A DNA stretch of 64,000 nucleotides, taken from contig CADCDA010000001.1 of NCBI GenBank assembly GCA_902800025.1, positions 1 through 64,000 of the forward strand. Reading direction: 5' to 3'. The DNA is from an uncultured Erysipelotrichaceae bacterium (GTDB taxonomy: Bacteria > Bacillota_I > Bacilli_A > RFN20 > CAG-826). The position numbers and the translations under genes were made by a program. The number at the start of each line of letters is the position of its first letter. Positions within the stretch are counted from its first letter, which is position 1. Below, in pieces: positions 33,747 through 43,225 of the stretch. A model generated the notes under the pieces. That model was not told where the DNA came from. It searched no databases and worked only from the letters and a program-made list of their open reading frames with translations.

Positions 33747-34430
33747 TTATCGATCAAATGCTTTATTAAGTCTAGTGATTGAGACGATATCATGATGTAC
33801 CGCATATACATCACTATCCTTATCTAAGCAGTCTTTATCATCAATATCTCTTAAAGCTTGATATTTGTTATCTTCAACTTTGAGATAATATGTCGCTTCT
33901 TTTTTCTTTCGGTAATAGATATGTGTTTCTTTTATCTCTTTAACGATGTTACCAACTGGGAAATTGACATTAATCGCTTTCTCTTTGTCTAACATATTAT
34001 GTCTATTAACATAATCGAATACTTCTAAGAAATACTTTTCCACAATATCGAAGTTATTGTTACAGCTTATCGCTATCGCTGGTATTTCATATGTTAGAGC
34101 CTGTAAAGTCGCTCCAATAGTCCCGCTATACATCGTGTCGTAAGAAACATTTAATCCATGGTTACACCCTGATATCACTAAATCAAATTTTGTATCTAAA
34201 CTTGATAAACCAAAGGCTACTGAGTCTGCAGGAGTTCCATCTATAGAAAATGTATGATCGTTGATCTTATTAACTTCTGAAGGACGATGAATAGTTATTG
34301 CAATACTTTTCGCGGATTGAGGCTTACTAGGAGCGACAATCACTACTTGATGGTCTTTAGATAACAATTTGTATAAAAGCTGTATCCCAAAAGAGGAATA
34401 ACCATCATCATTTGTTAATAATATCTTCAT
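33747..34430 (-). CDS. surE: 5'/3'-nucleotidase SurE
   Basis: 227 residues. Metal-binding Asp8/Asp9 are in MKILLTNDDGY, the conserved Ser is in PSKPQSAKSIAIT and Asn in GCNHGLN. The GTPADSVAFGL and SGTIGATLQAL segments complete the family pattern. It is a cytoplasmic nucleoside-monophosphate phosphatase of stationary-phase and salvage metabolism. The downstream repeat protein starts 14 bp later on the same strand; a functional link is not evident. Confidence 0.95.
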   Translation of the reverse strand: MKILLTNDDGYSSFGIQLLYKLLSKDHQVVIVAPSKPQSAKSIAITIHRPSEVNKINDHTFSIDGTPADSVAFGLSSLDTKFDLVISGCNHGLNVSYDTMYSGTIGATLQALTYEIPAIAISCNNNFDIVEKYFLEVFDYVNRHNMLDKEKAINVNFPVGNIVKEIKETHIYYRKKKEATYYLKVEDNKYQALRDIDDKDCLDKDSDVYAVHHDIVSITRLNKAFDR

Positions 34431-34486
34431 AAAGTAATTATCATATAAATTTAGTTAAATGTATATGAAATTATACGTCTAGATGA

Positions 34487-34515
34487 GAAAAAATCTCCTC
34501 GTAAAGAAGAGACTT
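34487..34515 (-). terminator. terminator of the SDR-metallophosphoesterase-membrane operon
   Basis: TCTCTTC (34512-34506) pairs with GAGGAGA (34500-34494) and is followed by six T on the minus strand. Confidence 0.7.
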
Positions 34516-34540
34516 TTCATAACTATTAATACTTAAATAC

Positions 34541-35428
34541 TTATTCCGCTTTCATTTTAATCGCTCTAATGAATAGAGGGATAATAACACCAGTATATGA
34601 TAAGAAATGAATAATAATTTCTACTGGCATTGACGACACTCTTTCTAGAGGCATCGCAAACGAAATAGCGCTTACCATATCAGTACGTAACATACCAATA
34701 ACGATAATTGCGACGAATAAAGCAACATTAGACGCTAATAAAGTAATAATAAAGATTTTTCTTTGTTTGATACTTTCTAAGTATCCAAGTAAATCTAAGA
34801 CCTTATAAACTCCAATCGCGATTGGCATTAATAAATAGATGAAGAATGGGAATGATAAGTATAAGTTTCTTAAATAGATGTAGATAGGAATCGCAAAGAA
34901 GTTACCTAATCTGTTATAAGCCATGGAGATAAATAAGAACCAGCCAATAGTCTTAAGAACATGTTTGAAATCCACTTTAAATTCTTCGGTGTCTTCCGGC
35001 ATCTTTTTGATACACACTGCTAGACCATAGATACACGCAGCGATCACTAAAATGTGAACGATCATAAAGATGATAAGGTATCCTGGGAATGGATATGGCT
35101 TAATTAATGATCCATATACTTGGAGTGCAGAAAGGATAACAGTTAATAAACCAATACCAGAAACCACTAAAGCGATAATTGTGTAAGTCTTTAATAATCT
35201 CTTTTTGGAATTTGGTCTAAGATACACTCTAACAATTCCTAAGAACGCCATTACTGTTAAAACAGAGAACATAAGTGATGGGAATGTCACTAAAAATGAT
35301 GAGTGTTTGGAGAATAAGACCGCATGGTTAAGAACATCGGCCATGAAATAGTTGGTTGATTGAACGGCAACTATAGAGGAGATAATTGTTAAAACAATTA
35401 AAGATAATAAAACTGTTCTTCTATTCAT
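34541..35428 (-). CDS. polytopic membrane protein, unknown function
   Basis: 295 residues, about eight hydrophobic helices, with a helical hairpin distribution like small transport or sensor proteins, but no recognised motif. GGAGG precedes the start. The gene begins one base after the metallophosphoesterase stop, so it is co-translated with that lipoprotein and the SDR gene upstream. The arrangement suggests a common envelope function. Confidence 0.8.
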   Translation of the reverse strand: MNRRTVLLSLIVLTIISSIVAVQSTNYFMADVLNHAVLFSKHSSFLVTFPSLMFSVLTVMAFLGIVRVYLRPNSKKRLLKTYTIIALVVSGIGLLTVILSALQVYGSLIKPYPFPGYLIIFMIVHILVIAACIYGLAVCIKKMPEDTEEFKVDFKHVLKTIGWFLFISMAYNRLGNFFAIPIYIYLRNLYLSFPFFIYLLMPIAIGVYKVLDLLGYLESIKQRKIFIITLLASNVALFVAIIVIGMLRTDMVSAISFAMPLERVSSMPVEIIIHFLSYTGVIIPLFIRAIKMKAE

Positions 35429-35429
35429 C

Positions 35430-36401
35430 TTATTCTACCTCCGCATAAGTATGGAACGAACGCTGAATATCAAATGTATGTTCGATATCATCGTGTAAAG
35501 TGATGACTTGATATCCTAACATATCTTCATCGTAATAAACTCTATCGGTTGATTTAACACCATAAGAGAACACCACTCCTTCATATTTAACTGCGAAGTC
35601 ATTAATGTGGTCATGTCCAAAGAACATTCCTTGTGTAGATCCTTTTTCTTTAATGACTTTGAAGAATCCTGAATTCTTATTTGGTGGACAGCTTGGTTCT
35701 CTTTTAACACCTTCGGTGTCAAGTTTTGTTCCCTTTTCCCAAGCATCATTAACTTCTGGAAGAGGGATATGATAAAACATTAAGGATTTCGCATCAGCAG
35801 GCGCACTATCAATGACAGAAGAATACCAATCGATTTGATCTTGGTGGAAATAGTCATAACCTTTGAAGCCACTGTAATCGTAACGATTACTGTCCATAAA
35901 GATTAATTGTTCATAGACTGTTCCACTATGAGTGATGTTGACATAGAAATTGCAGTTTCCTTGAACATCATCATCTTGAATATCTTTGAATAAACAATTC
36001 TTATATTTGGTATTAAGTTCACTAGTTAACCAATCGATATTGAAGTTACATTGTTCATCATGGTTACCAAAGACGACAGTCCATGGAGTGTCATGACCAT
36101 CTAAGAAGGTAAAGAACTTTTTCGCATTTGATTTAGAAGTAAATGAGAATAAGTCTCCAGTAATAACAATTAAATCAATATCGTTACCAGCGTCTTTAAT
36201 AAGATAATCTAAGAATTTGAATTGTACATCGAGATCATCTTTGTCCCCTAAGTGGGTATCAGTTAATTGTAAAATATTGAAATCACCAGTGTGCTCAATA
36301 GATTTTACAAGATATTCACCAACATTATGGTGAACATTAGTCGCACAGCTCGATAAACATAAAGCGAGCAAAGGAGCGACTGTTAAGAATCTTTTTTTCA
36401 T
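35430..36401 (-). CDS. metallophosphoesterase lipoprotein
   Basis: 323 residues. Signal peptide with lipobox LSSC (Cys19). The calcineurin-type phosphoesterase motifs appear in order: LTDTHLGD, VITGDLFS, VFGNHDE, MFYHIPL and FFGHDHIND, giving the two-metal site. It probably hydrolyses phosphate mono- or diesters outside the cell; related proteins are DUF-type metallophosphatases of the bacterial surface. AGGAGG lies upstream. Middle gene of a three-gene unit with an SDR enzyme upstream (10 nt) and a membrane protein downstream (1 nt). Confidence 0.92.
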   Translation of the reverse strand: MKKRFLTVAPLLALCLSSCATNVHHNVGEYLVKSIEHTGDFNILQLTDTHLGDKDDLDVQFKFLDYLIKDAGNDIDLIVITGDLFSFTSKSNAKKFFTFLDGHDTPWTVVFGNHDEQCNFNIDWLTSELNTKYKNCLFKDIQDDDVQGNCNFYVNITHSGTVYEQLIFMDSNRYDYSGFKGYDYFHQDQIDWYSSVIDSAPADAKSLMFYHIPLPEVNDAWEKGTKLDTEGVKREPSCPPNKNSGFFKVIKEKGSTQGMFFGHDHINDFAVKYEGVVFSYGVKSTDRVYYDEDMLGYQVITLHDDIEHTFDIQRSFHTYAEVE

Positions 36402-36411
36402 TAAGTTCCTC

Positions 36412-37188
36412 CTATTTTTCTTTTATTTGAGTTGCAGAGATATTTGTTACAAAATTACGCGAGAAAAATCTTGAGAAGAATAAGGAAACTTTGTTTCCAA
36501 ATCCAATCACATACATTCTCTTATTCTTATGGAACATCTTCATAGAAAGATCTGCAACTTTAGAAGCAGGCAAAGGTTTGATTTTATTAAATGTGTAATC
36601 ATTATGCGCTTTAGAAACAAATCCGCTAATGAATGGACCAGGACAAATAATAGTCATATGGACATTTGTTCCTTTTAATTCACGATGGATTCCTTCACTA
36701 ATATTATTAAGGAATGCTTTTGAAGCGTGATAAGTAGTCATATATGGTCCTGGATAAAATCCAGCAATAGAAGAAATATTTAATATATGACCTTCATCAT
36801 TCTTAATCATATCTTTAATATAAATATTCATAAGATATAATGGAGCGTTACAGTTTAATTCAATCATATTAACTTGTTTATCAGGATCCATATCTTTGAA
36901 GTCTGTACGATCTCCAAATCCCGCACAGTTGACGAGATTATTAATAAACATATGATGCGCATCTGTATATTCTTTAACTTTTTTAAAGTTAGTGTTATTA
37001 CTTAAATCTAATTGTAATATCTGTACATCAACTTTATACTCTTTTTCTATCCCCTCTTTAGCGGCTTCTAAATTAGTAATATTAGAAGACACAAGTAAAA
37101 GATTATTGCCTTCTTTAGCAAATCTTTTTGATAGTTCTAATCCTAAGCCTGAGGCTCCACCTGTAATAAGTGTATATTTATTATTCAT
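36412..37188 (-). CDS. short-chain dehydrogenase/reductase
   Basis: 258 residues. Rossmann motif TGGASGLGLE, NNLVNCAGFGD, catalytic Ser in NISSIAG and Tyr/Lys in YHASKAF. A C-terminal hydrophobic stretch with KMFHKNKRMYVIGFGNKVSL suggests membrane association, as in the DltE/YqjQ-type SDRs. NAD(P)-dependent oxidoreductase, substrate unknown. First gene of a unit with a metallophosphoesterase lipoprotein and a membrane protein. Confidence 0.92.
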   Translation of the reverse strand: MNNKYTLITGGASGLGLELSKRFAKEGNNLLLVSSNITNLEAAKEGIEKEYKVDVQILQLDLSNNTNFKKVKEYTDAHHMFINNLVNCAGFGDRTDFKDMDPDKQVNMIELNCNAPLYLMNIYIKDMIKNDEGHILNISSIAGFYPGPYMTTYHASKAFLNNISEGIHRELKGTNVHMTIICPGPFISGFVSKAHNDYTFNKIKPLPASKVADLSMKMFHKNKRMYVIGFGNKVSLFFSRFFSRNFVTNISATQIKEK

Positions 37189-37208
37189 AAATCATAATCA
37201 TTGTATCA

Positions 37209-37231
37209 CAAAAAAGGCTATTGTATAGCCT
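37209..37231 (-). terminator. second terminator downstream of the 37301 surface gene
   Basis: AGGCTAT-ACA-ATAGCCT followed by six T on the minus strand. It lies 25-45 nt beyond another terminator. Confidence 0.85.
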
Positions 37232-37252
37232 GTTATTCTTTGTTATGTCAAA

Positions 37253-37280
37253 AGAAAAACCAAGATGGTCAGTCTTGGTT
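37253..37280 (-). terminator. terminator of the 37301 surface gene
   Basis: AACCAAGA-CTGACCA-TCTTGGTT (37280-37258) followed by a T-rich run on the minus strand, 20 nt after the stop codon. Confidence 0.85.
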
Positions 37281-37300
37281 AATCTTTAGAATTTAATTGA

Positions 37301-39901
37301 TTATTTTTCTTTTCTTCTTCTAATCACAAAGCAACCAGCAATTGTTACTAAAGTGATAGATGAGATAACAACAATACTAATAGTTGTTGTAAAATTGCTA
37401 TTCTTTTCTGAAAGCATAGCTGGGGAACGAACCAAGCCAGAAACAGCAGTACGACCAGCAACTGTGTTTAAGAAATCTTGCAATGTTCCATGAGCAGATA
37501 AAATCCAATCATATCTTGCTAACATCTGTTGCAAAGAGTCGCCAGTATTTGCCAATCCAGTTTCAGGATTTCTTGCCGAAGCTGTCGCACCAGCAAATAA
37601 ATTCTTGTAGAAATCTTTTTCAGTGTCATTGGCCAACCCATTCAACTTTGTAGAAAAGGCTGTTGCTAATGTTGACCACGCACTTGCCAAAGCTTCAGAA
37701 TTCGTAGAACCATCCATTTTACAAATGTCTTTTAGACCTTCGTTAAAATCAGCAACAAATTCTAGTGCTGCTTTTTGAGCGTTATAATTTTTGTTTGCAT
37801 AATGCTTTGTAACATTGCCCGAATATGAAACACTAATTGACTTCAAATACAATGCTTTTGAGGATGTTTGAGTCCAAGAAATAACAATTTCTCCAGAGGC
37901 AGAACCAGTGAACGTATAATTGGTTGCTGTTGAAGTTAAAGAAATAGTATTGTTTCCATTGTTTTTGAAGTTTGTTCCTCCAACAGTAATTCCTGCTGTT
38001 CCAGCAATGCTGCTCGCGCCACTTGTATTAATTGTGATGGATGTAATTGTGCCTGGAATAGACGATGATGAAAGAGATAGAGATTTGGCTGGGTAATTAC
38101 CAGTGCCGAATTGTTGTCCCTTCGTGCTGTCATAATTAAAATTACTTGTTCCACTTACGGTCCAATTAACTGTTTCTAACTTTTGGTTAGCATCAGCTAA
38201 ATTCTTTGTTTGGTTATTTGCATCATAAACCTTTGCTCCAAAAGTATATGAATAAGGGCCTGTAATAGGAGTAACAATATCAACATCATTGATATTCTCA
38301 ATGATTGTTGGTTTTGCATAATTATTCGATTTTACATAATTGTGGTAAAGAATATAGATTTGTTTGCCGTTGTCTTCAAGTTCAAAAGTATATGGCAAAG
38401 AATTGATGTTTTTACTATCACCAATTCGTAAAGTATAACTGCCAAATTTAAGGCCACTATCAGTTTTACCACTATCCCATGTTGCAGAAACATTCCAAGT
38501 GTCGGTGATGTCTTTTGTTAATTGCTTGATACCAGCAATTCCTTGTAAAGTTGATGTATCAACACCAGACCAAGACATACTGGCAACACCATCCCATTGG
38601 GCGTAGAAAGTAACGTTTGAAGTAACAAGATATTGAGATTCGGCAGCTAACAAATCGCCTTCATTATTAGCTTTCCAACCAGCAAATTCTTTTCCGGAAG
38701 GAGCAGTAAATCCACATGATGGTAATTCGTAATATCCAAACACATTTGTGACATCAGTCATTGTTCCAGTACCATTATTTGCATTAAACGAAACAGTATA
38801 AGATGGATTTACAATCGATACGACTGTTGGGCTTGTGTAAATTTGACTGTTATATTTATCTAATTCACCTTGTCCAACAACAACACTTCCAACCGAAATA
38901 TCTGATAAATCAATTCCTTGTCCGGCTTCTGGTCCATAGAAACTAAATGTTGTTTCATCTAAGAAATACTCTGGATAATCTCCGCTTGTGTCAATAGAAG
39001 AAACCGTACCAGTAATATAATATGGTCCAGTTTGTTCTGCACCGGTTAGATTTTCATAAAATGCTATAGCTTCTCCGACTGTCAACGCATCATTTTCTGA
39101 TTCGCCAGAATGATTTGATAACACTTTAAAATCAATAGATGCAGAGCTTGCTCCTTCAGCAGACGCAGTAATTGTTGTTGTACCAACACCAGTTGCCGTT
39201 AAAACACCGGTTGATGGGTTGATTGTAGCAACATTTGGATCTGATGAAGAAAATGATATCTCGGCACTATTCGATGCCGTTGCTGTGATTGTTGTTTGAC
39301 TTCCAACAACCTTAAGCATATCAACGGTTGAAGTGATGCTGACAGATGGGCCACCATTGTCATATACAATAGTAATATTGGTTATTTGACAATTCTTATT
39401 GCTTGTTGATAATTGGAAATACCCTTTTCCAGTAACTGAATTTGTCCAAGTATCAGACAAAGACTGACCTTTGATTGTTGCGTTGTTTGTTGTAGTATAA
39501 GTACTTTGTTGTGTTGTGCCAAAATACACTCCAGCTTTTGCTGAGGTCGAGCAACCAGAAGAATAAGTAACTGTGACAGATTTTACAGTACCTAAGCTAG
39601 ATGTGTTGTAAAGATATCCGGCGTCTTTTACAAACATTAAATAAGAATTGCCTTTATATGTTCCAACATAAATTTGCTTTTCTTTGATTGATAAGCCTTC
39701 AACAGTATGAGAAGTTGCTTCAGTATTAACATCACCAGAAGAAGTTGGCAACGCAGGACTAAAAGTGGATTCGTGAGTAATTGTGATAGAACTATCAGCG
39801 CTTACTTTTTGAATATTGTCATTTCCAACCGCAACGCCCACTCCGACTGCCATTGCGAGTCCAACCATCGCAACGCCAATCTTTGTAAATAATTTGTTCA
39901 T
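37301..39901 (-). CDS. large surface protein with Ig-like, OB-fold-like and Flg_new-like repeats
   Basis: 866 residues. Signal peptide MNKLFTKIGVAMVGLAMAVG without lipobox, shared with two neighbouring genes. Segments in order: a beta-sandwich (40-185), a Big_2 Ig-like domain (ATITPSTGVLTATGVGTTTITA type, about 190-265), an OB-fold-like unit (LTVGEAIAFYENL...VVVGQGEL, about 280-370), an InlB B-repeat/Flg_new-like unit (YTVSFNANNGTGTMTDV...VTFYAQW), another beta-sandwich, then an approximately 120-residue helical region. A C-terminal TM helix and basic tail RRRKEK anchor it. No enzyme motif. It is likely an adhesin or polysaccharide-binding protein. Confidence 0.85.
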   Translation of the reverse strand: MNKLFTKIGVAMVGLAMAVGVGVAVGNDNIQKVSADSSITITHESTFSPALPTSSGDVNTEATSHTVEGLSIKEKQIYVGTYKGNSYLMFVKDAGYLYNTSSLGTVKSVTVTYSSGCSTSAKAGVYFGTTQQSTYTTTNNATIKGQSLSDTWTNSVTGKGYFQLSTSNKNCQITNITIVYDNGGPSVSITSTVDMLKVVGSQTTITATASNSAEISFSSSDPNVATINPSTGVLTATGVGTTTITASAEGASSASIDFKVLSNHSGESENDALTVGEAIAFYENLTGAEQTGPYYITGTVSSIDTSGDYPEYFLDETTFSFYGPEAGQGIDLSDISVGSVVVGQGELDKYNSQIYTSPTVVSIVNPSYTVSFNANNGTGTMTDVTNVFGYYELPSCGFTAPSGKEFAGWKANNEGDLLAAESQYLVTSNVTFYAQWDGVASMSWSGVDTSTLQGIAGIKQLTKDITDTWNVSATWDSGKTDSGLKFGSYTLRIGDSKNINSLPYTFELEDNGKQIYILYHNYVKSNNYAKPTIIENINDVDIVTPITGPYSYTFGAKVYDANNQTKNLADANQKLETVNWTVSGTSNFNYDSTKGQQFGTGNYPAKSLSLSSSSIPGTITSITINTSGASSIAGTAGITVGGTNFKNNGNNTISLTSTATNYTFTGSASGEIVISWTQTSSKALYLKSISVSYSGNVTKHYANKNYNAQKAALEFVADFNEGLKDICKMDGSTNSEALASAWSTLATAFSTKLNGLANDTEKDFYKNLFAGATASARNPETGLANTGDSLQQMLARYDWILSAHGTLQDFLNTVAGRTAVSGLVRSPAMLSEKNSNFTTTISIVVISSITLVTIAGCFVIRRRKEK

Positions 39902-40227
39902 ATAAATAAAAAATCCTTTCCTTTAACCCCCGCTCTCTAACGGTGGGTCTTATACGAACAATCAAGTAAATCAATAAAGATTTACATGACGTATACGTCT
40001 CTACTTACGATTTAAATAGAAACGCATGAAGATATGTTCGTTAAGGATGTTTCTCTATATAGAAGAATATGCATCGTCCTTCTAAATATTTCATCACTTA
40101 ACGGTGTTGATGATTTAAACATCTAATTTCAATATGTTGACCAGGCATATCTTTTCTTTAGAAAAAATCATCACTACAGGTCTTATAGTAAAATAAATAC
40201 ACCATAAAAACAACTAAAGAATTAATA
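39902..40227 (-). other. 326-nt intergenic leader of the 37301 surface gene
   Basis: No reading frame of note. On the minus strand it carries several small hairpins: GTAAATC-TTTATT-GATTTAC, TCATCA...TGATGA, and ACCC.CCG...CGG.GGGT directly upstream of the AAAGGAAAGG ribosome site. It also carries the palindrome GACGTATACGTC. It could be a regulatory 5' UTR. CATGACGTA (39985-39993) recurs upstream of the 48652 gene start (48725-48733). Confidence 0.4.
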
Positions 40228-40257
40228 TAAAAAAGTATTACTATAAAATAGTAATAC
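40228..40257 (-). terminator. terminator of the 40264 lipoprotein gene
   Basis: GTATTACTAT (40257-40248) pairs with ATAGTAATAC (40244-40235) around TTT, followed by a T-run on the minus strand. Confidence 0.85.
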
Positions 40258-40263
40258 AAATAT

Positions 40264-42609
40264 TTAGAATTGAATTGTTATGCAAGGTCTAACGGAATGG
40301 CTACCACCATCAACCGCGTATTCACTTAAGACGCCACCAGAATTTACGTTCCATACTGCATAGCTAAAATCACTAGACGGAGATCTTGTCCAATAAGATC
40401 CATTATATTTATACGATGCGCCTTTTGTGTTAGACCATGCACCTACTGCTCTAGCGTAGTCACTTGTAATAGCGGTCTTTGATTGCATAGCGTTAACTTC
40501 TTGGCAGGAAGGTAAGTAAATTTTGTCATTTGTATTATCGCAAACATACTTGTTGTTGCTGTCGCCTGTTGTCACGCCACTATTATCAACTTCTGTAACT
40601 AGTAAATTTGAATTTTCCATAAAGAAAGCGGTATTTAAAAATTCGCCATTTAGCCAGGTTCTTATATCGCTTTCTTTGTAATTGTTTGGATAAATTATGC
40701 TTCCATTTATGGTTCTATATGAATAATCTTTATAAAAATTATGTGCATCTAGCAATGAGTTTGCCACCAAAGTGTATTTGTTGTTTTCGTTAGATGTAAT
40801 AGTCCACTTAATTGTTTCGCATTTAAACCAGTATTCGTTTCCATTGGTGATAGAAACACCATCTGCGAACACATAGGATTCGTTGTTATAAACATTAGCT
40901 GTCGCTCTAGCGTAATACTCATCGTTATACATAACCCAACCTTTTGAATTGATTGGAGAAAGTTTTTCTAATTCAGTAACAACATTAGCTTCTTTGACAT
41001 GTGTTTGTGGATAGAAACCATATTCAACCGTCTTATTATCAGCAGAAATAACTGGATCGACACCAGGAATCTTTTCTTCTTTGCTTCTTGCTATATACTT
41101 TGCGGTATATGTAACATCTTCGGTTACAGGGGTGATATCAGGGTTCCAACCATTGAATGTATAGTTATAATCTTCGTCAGGTTCTCTGGTCGGAGTGTTA
41201 CCATCATATGAAGGCGTTGTTCCTTTAGGAACATTTCTATCAACTTCTAATTCTTGGTGATCATAGTTTTCCCACGTTACTGTATATGTTTCGCCTTCTT
41301 CTGCAAAGGTTGCAACATAATCAGTGTCTTTATATATTTTTGTTACTTCTGGATTCCAGCCAGTGAAAATATGACCATCTCTTTTTGGTGTTGCTCCATT
41401 ATATTCAGGTACACTTCCTTCTGGAACGTTTAAATCTGTTTCTAAAAGAGTCCTATCATAGTTATACCAGTTAACTGTATAGGTCTTTGCTTCACCATAA
41501 AATAGTTCAATTGAAGAAATATATAATACTTTTTTATTTGTTGTAGCAATCTTAATTGAAGAAGTTGGTTCCAATTCAACACCAAACGAAGTATATGATT
41601 GGTTTGTAACCGTTTCTTTATTGGCAATAGCCATATCAGAGCATGTGACTGTTTTAGTATTTTCTCCGTTTGCTGGGTCTCCAACACTAACAATGCAGGT
41701 ATTTGCAGACACCATTCCGGTGATTGTAACTAAGTTAATTGGTCTAGATAACTCTAATACGAGGTAACCATTAACGCTTGTTGTGCCAAACTTTAAAACA
41801 TCGCCAGTTAGCCAAGCGTTGTCACCGCTTCCACCATAGCCGCCACCATAAATATATTCAAAAGAACTGACCGAGTTGATGATGTTGGTTTTATCGCCAT
41901 CAACTGTGAAAGTTTCTTTAATTAAATCTGCTTCATCATTCTTGAATGCATATGATGTTTTTCTTGTTCCCATATCATAAGATATGTTGTATTTAATTGA
42001 TGTGTCTGTAACTGGTATGGTTTTATTAACCAAAGTTATATCGATGGTCACATTGTAGCTTGGCATAGTGAATGAGTATGTTCCGTCAACTGGAGTAATA
42101 GCAATATTGTCCGCTTTCACTTCAGATACTTCTTTGGTTTCGTTTGTAACTTCAATAGTGAAAGAAACCGATTCGTTTTCTACATAACTATCTTTTAAAC
42201 CAATAACTGTATAATCTTCGCTGCAGGTGTATGTAACTGTGTATGCTTCTGGCTCTGGTTCAGAAAAATTGACCGTTAAGTTAGCAAATACTTCGCTATT
42301 AGCGAGGCTCGTAATCTTAACTGTCCCAGTTCCCTCTACACCACCTGTGCTAATCGTTGTTCCATTAATGGAAAACAAGTTAGATTCAGTAGTAAAAGAA
42401 ACACTCTTATTTGTAGTGTCGCTCGGTTCAAAACTTAAAGTTATCAAATCGTTCAAATTTGAATTCGTATTTGCTAATAAATCTATGGAGTTAGGACTAA
42501 CACTAATTGATGTTGGTAAAACTTCTTTTGGAGTATCTCCAGAAGGCTGATTGGAGCCACATCCTACAAGTAAAAGGCCTAAAAGAGGAATAAAAAACAA
42601 CTTTCTCAT
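40264..42609 (-). CDS. large lipoprotein with InlB B-type repeats and a DUF6273-like C-terminus
   Basis: 781 residues. Lipobox LVGC (Cys17). An N-terminal Big-like domain (about 35-120) is followed by a MucBP-like beta unit (YTVTYTCSEDYTVIG). A beta-sandwich (225-370) ends LYISSIELFYGEA. Two InlB B-repeat/Flg_new-like units follow (YTVNWYNYDRTLLETDLNVP, YTVTWENYDHQELEVDRNVP). The C-terminal approximately 250 residues fit the DUF6273 type (GWVMYNDEYYARA, SDIRTWLNGEFLNTAFF, YWTRSPSSD, HSVRPCITI). The start codon is 4 nt after the 174-residue protein's stop, so the two are coupled. Function unknown; surface display. Confidence 0.85.
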   Translation of the reverse strand: MRKLFFIPLLGLLLVGCGSNQPSGDTPKEVLPTSISVSPNSIDLLANTNSNLNDLITLSFEPSDTTNKSVSFTTESNLFSINGTTISTGGVEGTGTVKITSLANSEVFANLTVNFSEPEPEAYTVTYTCSEDYTVIGLKDSYVENESVSFTIEVTNETKEVSEVKADNIAITPVDGTYSFTMPSYNVTIDITLVNKTIPVTDTSIKYNISYDMGTRKTSYAFKNDEADLIKETFTVDGDKTNIINSVSSFEYIYGGGYGGSGDNAWLTGDVLKFGTTSVNGYLVLELSRPINLVTITGMVSANTCIVSVGDPANGENTKTVTCSDMAIANKETVTNQSYTSFGVELEPTSSIKIATTNKKVLYISSIELFYGEAKTYTVNWYNYDRTLLETDLNVPEGSVPEYNGATPKRDGHIFTGWNPEVTKIYKDTDYVATFAEEGETYTVTWENYDHQELEVDRNVPKGTTPSYDGNTPTREPDEDYNYTFNGWNPDITPVTEDVTYTAKYIARSKEEKIPGVDPVISADNKTVEYGFYPQTHVKEANVVTELEKLSPINSKGWVMYNDEYYARATANVYNNESYVFADGVSITNGNEYWFKCETIKWTITSNENNKYTLVANSLLDAHNFYKDYSYRTINGSIIYPNNYKESDIRTWLNGEFLNTAFFMENSNLLVTEVDNSGVTTGDSNNKYVCDNTNDKIYLPSCQEVNAMQSKTAITSDYARAVGAWSNTKGASYKYNGSYWTRSPSSDFSYAVWNVNSGGVLSEYAVDGGSHSVRPCITIQF

Positions 42610-42613
42610 ATCT

Positions 42614-43138
42614 TTATTCCAAATTAATAATCAAGTCTTCCCAAGTTACACAAGCACGCATATTTTTTGCGATTGTAGAAACATTGGTGTTGTTGATTCT
42701 TCCTTGCTCAGCCACCACTTTTGCGTCTCTAATCTTATTTGGATCAGCGCCCATAGCTTCATAAATCCAAAGAAGTAGTTCTGGGCATTTTAAACCAACA
42801 TAAATTCTAGAATAAGCATCGCCGGTTTTATCAATTTCACCATATTCTAACCACGAAGTAAAAAAATGCCACTTTTGGTTAGGCGAATGCTGTGTCCTAT
42901 CTACCACTATTCCGCACTGCTTTGCGTAATCAATATATCCACCACTAGCTTGTTGATATCTTTCAATAAATTCATCACTAAGTGGGTAATGTTCTCTTTT
43001 GTCTTCTAAGTAATCTGCAAAGTCCTGAATCGTATAATTGCTTGTTGCTGCTTCTAGTGTAGTAAAAACATTATCGGTTTTAACGACAATTGTTCCAATT
43101 AATAATCCAATCGTCACTATTAAAGAAGCACGCTTCAT
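42614..43138 (-). CDS. small exported protein, unknown function
   Basis: 174 residues. An N-terminal hydrophobic segment (MKRASLIVTIGLLIGTIVV) acts as a signal peptide or anchor. The mature part is soluble and helical, with a distinctive FADYLEDKREHYPLSDEFIERY stretch and Trp/Tyr/Cys residues (QKWHFFTSWLEYGE, VGLKCPELLLWIYEAMGAD). Not recognised. The ribosome site (AAGGAAAG) lies inside the 3' arm of a strong hairpin following the preceding surface gene, so expression may be controlled by RNA structure. Coupled to the downstream DUF6273-like lipoprotein by a 4-nt gap. Confidence 0.75.
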   Translation of the reverse strand: MKRASLIVTIGLLIGTIVVKTDNVFTTLEAATSNYTIQDFADYLEDKREHYPLSDEFIERYQQASGGYIDYAKQCGIVVDRTQHSPNQKWHFFTSWLEYGEIDKTGDAYSRIYVGLKCPELLLWIYEAMGADPNKIRDAKVVAEQGRINNTNVSTIAKNMRACVTWEDLIINLE

Positions 43139-43144
43139 GACTCT

Positions 43145-43219
43145 TTCCTTCTTTATGGGTTCTAGTTTTTCTAAAGCCCATAAAGGAAGAACTAGAGATA
43201 TAAATCTCTAGTCAATCCT
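43145..43219 (-). promoter_or_regulatory. double-hairpin RNA element, copy 1
   Basis: Minus-strand order after the stop of 43226: hairpin A CTAGAGAT-TTAT-ATCTCTAG (43211-43192, perfect 8-bp stem), then hairpin B with arms TTCCTTTATGGG and CCCATAAAG-AA-GGAA (43188-43145). The second arm contains the ribosome site of the 43138 gene. The same arrangement and flanks (TAGGATTTGAC-, TTCCTTTATGGGC-like) recur at 46226-46151. Confidence 0.65.
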
Positions 43220-43225
43220 AATTTA

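Noticed and set aside
37301-39901. LPXTG sorting signal at the C-termini of the surface proteins
   Set aside because: No LPXTG-like pentapeptide precedes the TM helices in any of the four proteins; the ends are TM plus basic tail only.
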